Shown here: positions 7,204-14,489 of the stretch, piece after piece | How the letters are laid out: each line of letters starts with the position of its first letter | Position numbering within the stretch: the stretch's first letter is position 1 | Source: CAYSPT01 sp964432985 | GTDB taxonomy: Bacteria > Muiribacteriota > CAYSPT01 | Length of the DNA: 15,951 bases | Reading direction: 5' to 3' | Assembly: GCA_964432985.1 (NCBI GenBank) | Contig: CAYSPT010000095.1 | Coordinates: 1 to 15,951, forward strand | Notes under the pieces: generated by a model | Database searches by the model: none | What the model was told of the DNA's origin: nothing | Seen by the model: only the letters and a program-made list of their open reading frames with translations | Position numbers and translations under genes: made by a program

Positions 7204-9675
7204 TCATACCCGTAAACCGCAGCGCAGGATGGCGTTGCCGCCTACACAGATCTGCCCCAGAGAAATACAGCCGTCGTTCGGCGGCAGGGCCCGGTGAAGA
7301 AATACCTTAAATTCGGACCTTTCCAACGCTGCAGGCAGCGCTGAGGAGAGGAACAGGTTCTGGAAGACGCCACCCGAAAGTGCCACCCGTGACAGGCCGG
7401 TCCGCTCCCGCAGCCGCCGGCAGATCTCCACCGTGGATTCCACCAGGTACCGGTGGAACGAGCCCGCTACCGATGCGGAATTTTCCCCCTTCAGCAAGGC
7501 TTCCACTATAGCCCGAATGAGGGGTCGGTTGTCAAGTACCAGGCGGCCGTTTTTTTCTTCTATAGATACCGGGAATGCGGTAAAGCGGTCCCACTCCGAA
7601 GCAGGAATGGCCGCCTCCAGCAAGCCGGCGGCTTCCCCTTCGTAGGTCTGCTGCCGGCACACGCCGGCCAGGGCAGCCACGGCGTCAAAGAGCCGTCCGC
7701 AGGAGGAGGTGAGCGGCGAGTTGAAGCCTGCCTTCACCATTTTTTCCACCACGTTTGCCCGGGCGCGGGCTACCTCCCTGCACACCAGGCCCATGGTTTG
7801 TTCATCCACGTCCCCCTCGAACGCATCCAGCACGTGACTCAGGGCCATCCGCCAGCACTCCCGGGCCGCCACGTCGCCGCCGGGCTGAGGGACCGCCCGC
7901 AGGTGCGCCGCACGCCTGAACGATGTCTCGTCGAACACCAGCACTTCCCCGCCCCAGATGGTCCCGTCGGTCCCGTACCCGGCGCCGTCCAGGGCTACCC
8001 CGATCATCGGGCCGGTAAGGCCGTGCTCCGCCATGACCGCCGCCACGTGAGCGTGGTGGTGCTGCACGGAGAAAACCGGCAGCCCGCCACGGGCGTTGGC
8101 TATCTCCGCCGCCAGGTGGGTGGAGTAGTATCCCGGGTGAACATCGTGCACCACCACCGCCGGCTCGATCCGGCAGAGAGTGGAAAAATGCTCCAGCTGC
8201 GCCTTGAAAAACTCCTGGACCGGAACCTCTTCCAGGTCGCCCAGGTACTGGCTCACGAAGGCCAGGGAGCCTGCGGCCAGGCAGAAAGAGCTCTTCAGAT
8301 CACCCCCCATGGCCAGCACCGGTTTCTTCAGGGAGGGAACGGGGATTGAACATGGTACGTACCCCCGTGCGCGGCGGAAAAACACCGGGTCTTCACCCAG
8401 CAGCGCCACCACCGAGTCGTCCAGCCGGGCGTGGATGGGCCGGTCGTGGTGCAGAAACGCGTCGGCAACCGGGGCCAGGTTTCGTTCGGCCTCTTCCGGC
8501 GACGCGGAGAGCGGCTCGTCCTTGCGATTGCCGGAGGTCATGACCATGAAGGGAAGACCGCTGTCCTCGAACAGCAGCCGGTGAAGAGGCGTGTAGGGCA
8601 AAAACACCCCCAGCCGGCTGCGCCCGGGGGCCACCTCGGAGCAGATGTTGCTTTCGGAGCGGATGTCGTTTTCTGAGCCTATGCCGCAGGCACCTATGCC
8701 GCAGGCACCTATGCCGCAGGCACCTAGGCCGCCGGAGCCCGCTTCCGGATTAAGCAGCTCCGCCAGGACGATGGGCGCCTGGGCGGATGTCAACAGCTTC
8801 TCTTCGTGACTGCTCAGTTTGACCGTCCGACGAAGCGTTTCCAGGTCACGTGCCATGACGGCGAAGGGTTTGCCCGGGCGCTCCTTGGCCGAGCGCAGCC
8901 GGGCCACCGCTTCAGAGGAAGCGGCGTCGCAGGCCAGGTGGTATCCCCCCAGGCCTTTCACCGCCACCACCTTTCCTTCTTTCAACATGGCCGCCGCTTG
9001 TTTCAGCGCCTCGTCCCCGCAGACTGATACCGGCTGCCCGACTTCTTCTTCGTCGCCCGGTGAACCGGAATCATCCTCTGTTTCTTTCTCATCTGTTTTT
9101 CCGCTTCCAGCCAGCCACACCCCGGGGCCGCACTCGGCGCAGGCGTCGGGCTGGGCGTGAAACCGGCGGTCGGCGGGGTTCTCGTACTCCTCCCGGCACG
9201 CCGGACACATGGCGAAATCCTTCATGGTGGTGATGGGCCGGTCGTAGGGAAGCGCGGTGATGATACTGAACCGGGGGCCGCAGTTGGTGCAGTTAATGAA
9301 CGGGTAGCGGTACCGCCGGTCCACCGGGTCAAGAAGCTCCCGGGCGCAGTCGGCGCAAGTGGCCAGGTCGGGAGGAGCCAGGGCACCGGTGCCGTCGCTG
9401 TGATCACTCATCCTGATGGTAAAATCCCGGTACTGAAGCCCCTCCGCCGGCTCCACGTCGATGGTCTTGATATCGGCCTGGGGGGGCTGCTCGTCGGGCA
9501 GGTCGGCGATGAACCGCTCTATAGACGCCGCTTCGCCCTGCAGCACCACCTCCACCCCGCCGGGGGAGTTCCACACCTCGCCCTTCAGAGCGTGGGCGCG
9601 GGCCAGACGGTAGATGAATGGCCTGAATCCCACCCCCTGCACGATTCCGGTTATCCGTATCCGCTTGCCTTTCAT
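7204..9675 (-). CDS. hypF: HypF, hydrogenase maturation carbamoyltransferase
   Basis: HypF converts carbamoyl phosphate and ATP to carbamoyl-adenylate and passes the carbamoyl group to HypE. Domains in order: acylphosphatase (about 1-90, with VQGVGFRPF); two zinc fingers with cysteines 107/110/129/132 and 157/160/179/182; a YrdC/Sua5-like domain starting near 235 (VVAVKGLGGYHLACDA); and a Kae1-like C-terminal domain with VQHHHAH at 537-543 and ALDGAGYGTDG near 561-571. At 823 residues it is longer than common HypF proteins. Two inserts explain much of this: an acidic linker around 190-215 between zinc fingers and YrdC domain, and a repeat-coded insert at about 313-347 inside the YrdC-like part. 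Catalytic motifs around both are intact, so the protein is probably active. It is the first gene of the hypFCDE operon; ATG 9675 lacks a good Shine-Dalgarno site. Confidence 0.97.
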   Translation of the reverse strand: MKGKRIRITGIVQGVGFRPFIYRLARAHALKGEVWNSPGGVEVVLQGEAASIERFIADLPDEQPPQADIKTIDVEPAEGLQYRDFTIRMSDHSDGTGALAPPDLATCADCARELLDPVDRRYRYPFINCTNCGPRFSIITALPYDRPITTMKDFAMCPACREEYENPADRRFHAQPDACAECGPGVWLAGSGKTDEKETEDDSGSPGDEEEVGQPVSVCGDEALKQAAAMLKEGKVVAVKGLGGYHLACDAASSEAVARLRSAKERPGKPFAVMARDLETLRRTVKLSSHEEKLLTSAQAPIVLAELLNPEAGSGGLGACGIGACGIGACGIGSENDIRSESNICSEVAPGRSRLGVFLPYTPLHRLLFEDSGLPFMVMTSGNRKDEPLSASPEEAERNLAPVADAFLHHDRPIHARLDDSVVALLGEDPVFFRRARGYVPCSIPVPSLKKPVLAMGGDLKSSFCLAAGSLAFVSQYLGDLEEVPVQEFFKAQLEHFSTLCRIEPAVVVHDVHPGYYSTHLAAEIANARGGLPVFSVQHHHAHVAAVMAEHGLTGPMIGVALDGAGYGTDGTIWGGEVLVFDETSFRRAAHLRAVPQPGGDVAARECWRMALSHVLDAFEGDVDEQTMGLVCREVARARANVVEKMVKAGFNSPLTSSCGRLFDAVAALAGVCRQQTYEGEAAGLLEAAIPASEWDRFTAFPVSIEEKNGRLVLDNRPLIRAIVEALLKGENSASVAGSFHRYLVESTVEICRRLRERTGLSRVALSGGVFQNLFLSSALPAALERSEFKVFLHRALPPNDGCISLGQICVGGNAILRCGLRV
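8636..8671. repeat. 18-bp imperfect tandem repeat inside hypF
   Basis: Two 18-base units begin TCGGAGC(A/G)GATGT, at 8636-8653 and 8654-8671, with three mismatches between them; the first seven bases recur once more in altered form at 8672-8678 where the 15-bp array starts. The units code six residues each in the hypF frame (SESNIC-like and SENDIR-like on the coding strand). Confidence 0.8.
8678..8737. repeat. 15-bp tandem repeat array inside hypF
   Basis: Three perfect head-to-tail copies of CCTATGCCGCAGGCA occupy 8678-8722, followed by a degenerate fourth copy (8723-8737, 11 of 15 bases). On the coding (minus) strand each unit codes the pentapeptide G-A-C-G-I in frame, so copy-number change would add or remove five residues without breaking the gene. 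It abuts the 18-bp array at 8636-8671. Confidence 0.95.
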
Positions 9676-9686
9676 ATTACTTGAAT

Positions 9687-9714
9687 GCTATACCCGCGTG
9701 AAATCCGCAGTCAA
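9687..9714 (-). promoter_or_regulatory. Candidate promoter of the hypFCDE operon
   Basis: On the minus strand TTGACT (9714-9709) and TATAGC (9692-9687) are separated by 16 bases and resemble sigma-70 -35 and -10 boxes. The -10 box ends 11 bases before the hypF ATG, so the leader would be only a few bases. The region 9676-9799 is the only sizeable gap ahead of hypF, so the operon promoter should lie here. Confidence 0.45.
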
Positions 9715-9763
9715 GTCTGCTGCAAACATTCCTTAGCACCTGTATGATACAATCCTCTCCGGG

Positions 9764-9769
9764 TATAAT
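9764..9769 (+). promoter_or_regulatory. Candidate -10 box of the 9800-10438 gene
   Basis: A perfect TATAAT lies 30 bases before the ATG at 9800. No good -35 hexamer is found 16-18 bases upstream, so the promoter may need an activator or may be chance. A ribosome site, AAGGGGATGA at 9783-9792, follows. Confidence 0.35.
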
Positions 9770-9799
9770 CGTGAAAGACATGAAGGGGATGATTTTTCA

Positions 9800-10438
9800 A
9801 TGTCAAACATGGACAGATCTGTAAAAATTACCATTGTCCTTGGATTAATTGTCATTCTGGCAGCTTTAATTCCAATTTTATCAAAAGTAACTGAGCAGCC
9901 TGCTCCAATTAACCAGGAGGAAAATGACCCAAGCAAAAATCAAACCGCCGCCAGCGGTACATCCGGTTCAGCGACCCCAATTAATAAAGATATTCCTATT
10001 GTTCTGAAATCGAATGAGTACCGCCCACCCTCAAAAGAAATACGGGGAAAAACGATAGCTTTACTGTCGAAGTTAAAGGTGAAGTACAAAAACGAAGAGT
10101 TTAATCTGATAATTAAATTCCTGTCAGGGAATCAAAATAGGGAAAGAATGGCGAATACATTGGCCAAATTACTTATCATTGCCGGCTTTGATAAGGCACG
10201 ATTTGGCGGTGCCCATAAGCTTCAAACCAAAAAAGACCTGCCTCCGTTCATAGTCAGCTGCAATCCCGGGAATAATGAATTTGGAAAAGACCTATGTAAT
10301 TCTCTATTACCGTATATCAAGACCAGTTTTGCCGTTTCACCCGACGAGTCCATTGATACCCGGACAGTGCAAATCACGATATGCGGGGAACCCACTTTTC
10401 TCGTAAATGGTTCCGTATTTTTATCAAAACAGCAATGA
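9800..10438 (+). CDS. Membrane-anchored protein of unknown function (AT-rich orphan)
   Basis: A 212-residue protein I cannot assign to a family. A short N-terminus is followed by one hydrophobic helix (about 9-28, TIVLGLIVILAALIPIL), then a polar, low-complexity linker rich in N, Q, S, T, P (about 31-64), then a folded-looking domain of ~145 residues with two cysteines (in SCNPGN and DLC) and a third in TICGEP. The layout is that of a single-pass protein with its domain outside the membrane, possibly tethered near the cell wall. ATG 9800 has AAGGGGATGA upstream at reasonable spacing. It stands alone between the divergent hyp operon and the metalloprotease gene. Its base composition is visibly lower in GC than hypF or the protease, which suggests separate acquisition. 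Confidence 0.75.
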   Translation: MSNMDRSVKITIVLGLIVILAALIPILSKVTEQPAPINQEENDPSKNQTAASGTSGSATPINKDIPIVLKSNEYRPPSKEIRGKTIALLSKLKVKYKNEEFNLIIKFLSGNQNRERMANTLAKLLIIAGFDKARFGGAHKLQTKKDLPPFIVSCNPGNNEFGKDLCNSLLPYIKTSFAVSPDESIDTRTVQITICGEPTFLVNGSVFLSKQQ

Positions 10439-10457
10439 TCCATCCCATTCACTGTTT

Positions 10458-10478
10458 ATGGTAGTAGTTGTTTACCAT
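10458..10478. other. Small inverted repeat in the gap after the orphan gene
   Basis: ATGGTA and TACCAT form a 6-bp stem with a 9-base loop, 20 bases after the stop of the 9800 gene. No T-tract follows, so it is not a standard terminator. A perfect 10-base palindrome CTACCGGTAG is at 10537-10546, between the candidate promoter boxes of the next gene. Confidence 0.35.
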
Positions 10479-10519
10479 GTCAGGTTTATAGTTCTGAACG
10501 TTGTTTGCCGGGATGAAAA

Positions 10520-10549
10520 TTGACGCAACGGGTATCCTACCGGTAGAAT
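10520..10549 (+). promoter_or_regulatory. Promoter of the metalloprotease gene, predicted leaderless
   Basis: TTGACG (10520-10525) and TAGAAT (10544-10549) are each one base from consensus and are 18 bases apart. The -10 box ends 8 bases before ATG 10558, so transcription would start at or next to the start codon. An in-frame TAG immediately precedes the ATG, and AAGG at 10551-10554 is too close to serve as a good ribosome site. The palindrome CTACCGGTAG lies between and overlaps the boxes and could bind a regulator. Confidence 0.55.
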
Positions 10550-10557
10550 CAAGGTAG

Positions 10558-12774
10558 ATGGCGGAAGAAACCACTACACCCTGGAAGAAGCTGAGGCGGA
10601 TACTGTTCTGGGCCGCCATCCTTTTCGCGTACGCCACTTCCTCGCTCGTCTTCTATCCCGCGGGAGCCTGGCTGGGGAAATTCTTCGGCTTCTACCGCCT
10701 GTCACGCCACTGCGGGCTGCGCTCCCCCGAGCGGTTCTTCCCCGACGTGGACCTGGAAGAGATGGAGAACATGGCCCGCTGGCAGCAGGGGCTTACCGTG
10801 GAAGACCTGGGCCGGGTCAAGCTCTACTACGATACCAGTTCCGTCCCACCGGACACCGTTACCGCCTTCAAGCTTCAATTGAATGAGGTCGTCCGTTTTC
10901 TCAACGAGCAGTACCGGCGGCCGGCACCGCGGTTCCACCTCCAGATCGTGCCGCCCCTGGAGGAAAAGCTGGGAAGCTTCGACCTGTGGCAGGTGAAGAT
11001 CTCCCGGGACAGGATTCTTGACCAGGGCCTGCTGGCTCATGAACTAACACACGTCTATAACTTCGACTCCATTATCAACATCGGGTATCCCGCATCATAT
11101 CCGCCCTGGTACGACGAGGGCCTGGCCGAGTACATGGCCGGCCAGTATGCCACCACTGTAGAGTACCGTGACTACCACTTGAGGCACATGCCGTACATGC
11201 CGGGCAGGAACCGGATTAACCAGATCACGCTGCAGCCCCACGATTATCTGCCTGGTTTCACCCGGATCACGCTGCTGTGCGATTGGCTGGGCGATGATGC
11301 CCACATCCGTCTGACAAACCGGTTTGCCCGGGGAGAGCTGTTGCACGAATCGTTTTTCAACGCTTTTGGATTCCCTTTCCGGCTATTTGAGGAACGGTGG
11401 AGAGAGAAGTTCAGGGCAGCCAACGTTTTGTCGCCGGTCACTCCGGAGGGTCTGGTTGGACTGATCGAAGATTCACTAGCCCGTCGCAACATCGAGCACG
11501 CCGTATACTACATCACCTGGAGCAAGGCGAATAAGATCCCGGCGGCAACGCGCATACCCCTGTGGGCCAGGTGCGGGGAACTGGGGGGAGACCTGCACCG
11601 GGAGCAGGGAGAGAATCGTAAAGGCCTCAGTGCATACCGGCTGGCCCTGAAACGCTTGAACCGTATCAGCAGCGGGGATGGGACTGAGAATGATGCGGCG
11701 GTACAGGGCTTGCGCAGCCGGCTTGAGCGGAAGATCGCCGAAACACAGCCGGATGTCAAAAAGCGGACCGTCGGCAAAAAGGAGCCGGAGAAACAGGGAG
11801 CAAACGACACCCGGTACGTATCGCTGCTGGGATTTCTCTGGATGGCCCCGGTCATGCTGGGCCTGGTACTGGCCGACCGGAAATTCAGCCGCAGCGTCAC
11901 CAGCAGCTCCACCCGCCTGAGAGACTGGGCGCAGCGCAACCCGGTGCTGCTGGGAGGAATCGCGGCGGTCACCCTCAACCAGATCAACCGCATCTGCTGG
12001 GGAATCGGGCTGGAGTACTGGCAGGGATTCATGACCCAGCGCGACTACATCTCCGGGGCCACCGCCACCGCGCTGTGCTTCTGGACCAACCACCTGCTGC
12101 TGCTGGCTGTGGCCGTCGTCCTTTTCAAACCGTTCTCCCTGCCCCGGCTTTCCACTAAGGAGTTCTTCAAAGGATTTCGCACTGCTACTACCGTGGTCTT
12201 CCTGGCTGCGGCGGGGATGATCATGACCAGCGCCGCCATGATAAATCCCGCCCTTAGCCTCTGGTGCCCGTCGCCTGGGCGGGCGGTCCTGGCCTGTCTC
12301 CACGGCCTGGCATACTCCCTGTTTACCGGGTACATGCTGGCTGCCGTGTTCTTCGCATCGGTCAACCGTCACACCCGTAAAACCCGCGGCGTAGTCATGT
12401 CTACTGTCATCACCGCCGCGCTTTTCTCGCTGTATCTCAGCGGCCGGCACCTGGACCTCACCGCTTTTCTGAGTCTGGGCCTCCTGGGAGCGTTCGTGTG
12501 CTCCTTCGCCGACGAAAAAGCCAGGGTCTCATTCGGAGCCGGTTTCATCGCCAGCCTGCTCTTCCTGGGCGATTCGCTCCTGGCCGGCTGGCACTACGGC
12601 GTGGGCAAGGTGGGGCTGCTCGTTCCCGCCGGCGGCGAAACGGGGATTTTGACCGGCGGGAGCACTGGTATAAGCGGCAGCGTCATCTTCCTGGTTGTGC
12701 TGGTGCTGGTGGTCGTTTCGCTGAAGTTCAAAAAACACCCCCGATCCGGAAACCGTGTATCTGGAGCCGGATGA
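10558..12774 (+). CDS. Gluzincin (peptidase MA-like) metalloprotease fused to a polytopic membrane domain
   Basis: A 738-residue membrane protein. An N-terminal helix (about 15-36) anchors it. The catalytic domain has HELTH at 161-165 (zinc-binding HExxH) and WYDEGLAEY at 184-192, where the glutamate of the E-G-L-A-E-Y motif is the usual third zinc ligand of gluzincins. A helical, charged region follows (about 295-410). Then come roughly eight or nine hydrophobic segments, near 421-440, 462-484, 502-523, 543-562, 577-602, 611-628, 633-650, 659-677 and 708-723. The soluble peptidase is thus tethered to a multi-helix domain that I do not recognise. The substrate is unknown; an envelope protein is likely. 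The tail after residue 725 appears frameshifted: another frame continues a protein-like sequence to 12844. ATG 10558 directly follows an in-frame TAG, so the start is secure. Confidence 0.85.
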   Translation: MAEETTTPWKKLRRILFWAAILFAYATSSLVFYPAGAWLGKFFGFYRLSRHCGLRSPERFFPDVDLEEMENMARWQQGLTVEDLGRVKLYYDTSSVPPDTVTAFKLQLNEVVRFLNEQYRRPAPRFHLQIVPPLEEKLGSFDLWQVKISRDRILDQGLLAHELTHVYNFDSIINIGYPASYPPWYDEGLAEYMAGQYATTVEYRDYHLRHMPYMPGRNRINQITLQPHDYLPGFTRITLLCDWLGDDAHIRLTNRFARGELLHESFFNAFGFPFRLFEERWREKFRAANVLSPVTPEGLVGLIEDSLARRNIEHAVYYITWSKANKIPAATRIPLWARCGELGGDLHREQGENRKGLSAYRLALKRLNRISSGDGTENDAAVQGLRSRLERKIAETQPDVKKRTVGKKEPEKQGANDTRYVSLLGFLWMAPVMLGLVLADRKFSRSVTSSSTRLRDWAQRNPVLLGGIAAVTLNQINRICWGIGLEYWQGFMTQRDYISGATATALCFWTNHLLLLAVAVVLFKPFSLPRLSTKEFFKGFRTATTVVFLAAAGMIMTSAAMINPALSLWCPSPGRAVLACLHGLAYSLFTGYMLAAVFFASVNRHTRKTRGVVMSTVITAALFSLYLSGRHLDLTAFLSLGLLGAFVCSFADEKARVSFGAGFIASLLFLGDSLLAGWHYGVGKVGLLVPAGGETGILTGGSTGISGSVIFLVVLVLVVVSLKFKKHPRSGNRVSGAG

Positions 12775-12844
12775 AGTTCATAAAACCGGCTATCTGGAAG
12801 CGATACTTGATATTATAAAAGGCACTAGATTATTCAAAGAATAA
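12725..12844 (+). pseudogene. Out-of-frame continuation of the metalloprotease C-terminus
   Basis: Just after the last membrane helix the gene crosses AAAAAA (12730-12735) and CCCCC (12738-12742). In the annotated frame it ends 11 codons later with HPRSGNRVSGAG. In the frame one base later, reading from about 12737, there is an uninterrupted acidic, protein-like stretch of about 35 codons, TPDPETVYLEPDEVHK and GYLEAILDIIKG among them, ending at TAA 12842-12844. A one-base insertion in either tract, real or a sequencing error, would explain this. The stretch also fills most of the otherwise empty gap before 12888. Confidence 0.5.
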
Positions 12845-12887
12845 CACTCTTTAAAACAATATTGAATGGGATGGTCAAAGAGATGCC

Positions 12888-13673
12888 GTGAGAAAAAAAT
12901 CATTGATAGGGAAGATCCTCGAGTGGCTTGGATATACTGTTCACAAAATACCCTCCACCGGCTTGGCCTACGATCAGGATGGCCTGTATTGTATCCATAA
13001 TCATGATTTCATGACCGATTCGTCTTTCCGCAAAGCATACGAGAGAGGAATAGCGGCCACAAAAACTGATTATCATTGGCACTGGAGAGTTCACGTGGGA
13101 TTATGGGCGGCCCACTCTGCCAGCAAACTGGAGGGGGATTTCGTAGAGTGCGGGGTAAATCGAGGTTTTTTAAGTTCGGCCATCATGGATTATTTGAATT
13201 GGAACTCGCTCGATAAGGCATATTACCTTATGGACACGTTTCATGGTTTGGACAATCGATATGTTTCCCAGGAGGAACGAGAACGGAGCAAACTCGAATA
13301 TAATGATGGATATCTGACAAGTGACTTTTATACAACGGACCTGGATTCCGTCAGAGAGAATTTTTCCCAGTGGCAGAACGTACGGATAATTGCCGGTTCC
13401 ATCCCGGATACACTCGATGCCGTCAAAACAGATAAAGTTGCTTTTTTGCATCTGGACATGAATTGTTCCCTGCCGGAGGTGGCAGCGCTCAACTATTTTT
13501 GGGCACGCCTGGTACCGGGAGCCTTCGTTTTGTTCGATGATTATGCTTATAAAGGATATAAACCGCAAAAAGCCGGGGCCGACTCAGTCGCGGCAGCGAA
13601 AGGGGTGAATATCCTGTCTCTTCCCACGGGCCAGGGGCTCTTGATAAAGCCTGGCCGGGAGGCACCGGATTAA
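12888..13673 (+). CDS. TylF/MycF-family SAM-dependent O-methyltransferase
   Basis: A 261-residue class I methyltransferase. The SAM-binding motif is GDFVECGVNRG at 83-93, matching the G-x-x-V-E-x-G-V-x-R-G signature of the macrocin/mycinamicin O-methyltransferase family. YLMDTFHGLD follows at 113-122. The expected metal-binding acidic residues are present: D190 in HLDMN and D217-D218 in FDDY. Family members methylate sugar hydroxyls in a Mg-dependent way; in polysaccharide loci they are thought to act on glycan residues. The start is GTG 12888, with AAAGAG about six bases upstream; a TGA of a short upstream reading overlaps it. The stop overlaps the stop of the convergent next gene by four bases. 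Base composition is lower in GC than the protease upstream. The exact substrate cannot be stated. Confidence 0.88.
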   Translation: MRKKSLIGKILEWLGYTVHKIPSTGLAYDQDGLYCIHNHDFMTDSSFRKAYERGIAATKTDYHWHWRVHVGLWAAHSASKLEGDFVECGVNRGFLSSAIMDYLNWNSLDKAYYLMDTFHGLDNRYVSQEERERSKLEYNDGYLTSDFYTTDLDSVRENFSQWQNVRIIAGSIPDTLDAVKTDKVAFLHLDMNCSLPEVAALNYFWARLVPGAFVLFDDYAYKGYKPQKAGADSVAAAKGVNILSLPTGQGLLIKPGREAPD

Positions 13674-14359
13674 AATCCATGAATACAGCGCCTGATCATT
13701 TCCTGTATCCTGGTCCTGACAGTTGTTTTTACCATATTCAAAAAACATAATCCTTTTTGCAGCATAAGTGCAGGGCAATAAAAATCATTGCGGCAGATAG
13801 TTTTCTGCCTTTTGCCAGTCATGATGCAATACAACTCTTGCTCTGTTAAATCATTCTCACTAAACCCGAATGGTTTCCTGATCAAGGCCAACACGCCCGG
13901 GGCTTGACGATCATTCTCCAGTTTTACCATGGTACAATCGGAGAAAATCCTGGTTATATCGTTGGTATCATACCTCCAGAAATCATATGGATAGCCATGG
14001 TATTCAAATCCGCGAGACCGCGTGGTTATCAGGATTAAGCCATTTTCTTTGCATATGAGTTTAATGTTCGCTACAGCTTCTTTCCAGTCGAGGACATGTT
14101 CCAGTAGCTCTGTGGCTATAACGAGATCGAATGCTGCGTCTCCGAACCTCCCGGCAAGATTCTCTGCTTTACACAGGACATCAACGCCTGGTCCCTTTAC
14201 GATATCGGTACCGATGTAGCTCTGGGGATTCCAGGATTCGATAATTGGCCTGAGGCTTCCGTTGACATCGTACGAGCCGATCTCCAGTACTTTCTTACCC
14301 CGTACGTCATCAGCTGAAAGGCTGACAGCTCCAAATATGATACAAGCATTGTTACACAT
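13670..14359 (-). CDS. SAM-dependent methyltransferase (Methyltransf_11-like)
   Basis: A 229-residue protein with SAM-binding motif I VLEIGSYDVNGS (about 24-35), an acidic strand-2 end in YIGTDIVKGPGVDVL, and the motif FDLVIATELLEHVLDW typical of type 11 methyltransferases. PYDFWRYDTNDI follows, a segment common in a subgroup found in glycan and nucleotide-sugar clusters. The C-terminal ~70 residues are basic with several cysteines and I do not recognise them. It is the only minus-strand gene in the right half and has its stop overlapping the stop of the TylF-like gene (shared TTAA at 13670-13673). ATG 14359 is the first suitable start; the site before it, GGTAG, is weak. Substrate unknown; methylation of a surface sugar is the favoured role from neighbours. 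Confidence 0.83.
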   Translation of the reverse strand: MCNNACIIFGAVSLSADDVRGKKVLEIGSYDVNGSLRPIIESWNPQSYIGTDIVKGPGVDVLCKAENLAGRFGDAAFDLVIATELLEHVLDWKEAVANIKLICKENGLILITTRSRGFEYHGYPYDFWRYDTNDITRIFSDCTMVKLENDRQAPGVLALIRKPFGFSENDLTEQELYCIMTGKRQKTICRNDFYCPALMLQKGLCFLNMVKTTVRTRIQEMIRRCIHGF

Positions 14360-14446
14360 CGATATTCTACCATTCAGGTTTTATGTGAATTTGACCTGTC
14401 ACCAGGCATTGTACCAAATTCAAAGCTAGAGTTATAGGTTTCAATA

Positions 14447-14462
14447 TCATAGGTTCATAGGT
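14447..14462. repeat. Tandem octamer TCATAGGT x2
   Basis: Two perfect adjacent copies of TCATAGGT (14447-14454 and 14455-14462), with a near copy TTATAGGT at 14432-14439, so starts are spaced 15 and 8 bases. They lie 28 bases upstream of a good -35 box, the usual place for an activator site, in the divergent gap between two methyltransferase genes. The same gap contains CCTGTCACCAGG, an inverted repeat at 14395-14406. Confidence 0.5.
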
Positions 14463-14489
14463 CTCTGGTGCAGGTGGAGGGTAAAAAAA

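Noticed and set aside
6288..7310. Long open frame on the plus strand opposite hypD, hypC and the end of hypF
   Set aside because: Its product is low-complexity, has no recognisable domain and lies fully opposite three clear hyp genes; such frames are common opposite GC-rich genes.
7453..8349. 298-codon plus-strand open frame opposite hypF
   Set aside because: Shadow of hypF; histidine- and glycine-rich with no domain or ribosome site.
8636..8737. Repeats as a CRISPR-like or mobile-element array
   Set aside because: Units are 15 and 18 bases, directly adjacent without spacers, and in frame with hypF.
11476..12450. 324-codon open frame on the minus strand inside the metalloprotease gene
   Set aside because: The product is rich in G, Q, R, P and H with no motif, while the plus strand codes a coherent membrane protein.
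12841..12891. Short leader peptide overlapping the GTG of the TylF-like gene
   Set aside because: A few codons end in TGA across the GTG, but the sequence is AT-rich, its own start has no ribosome site, and the overlap may be chance.
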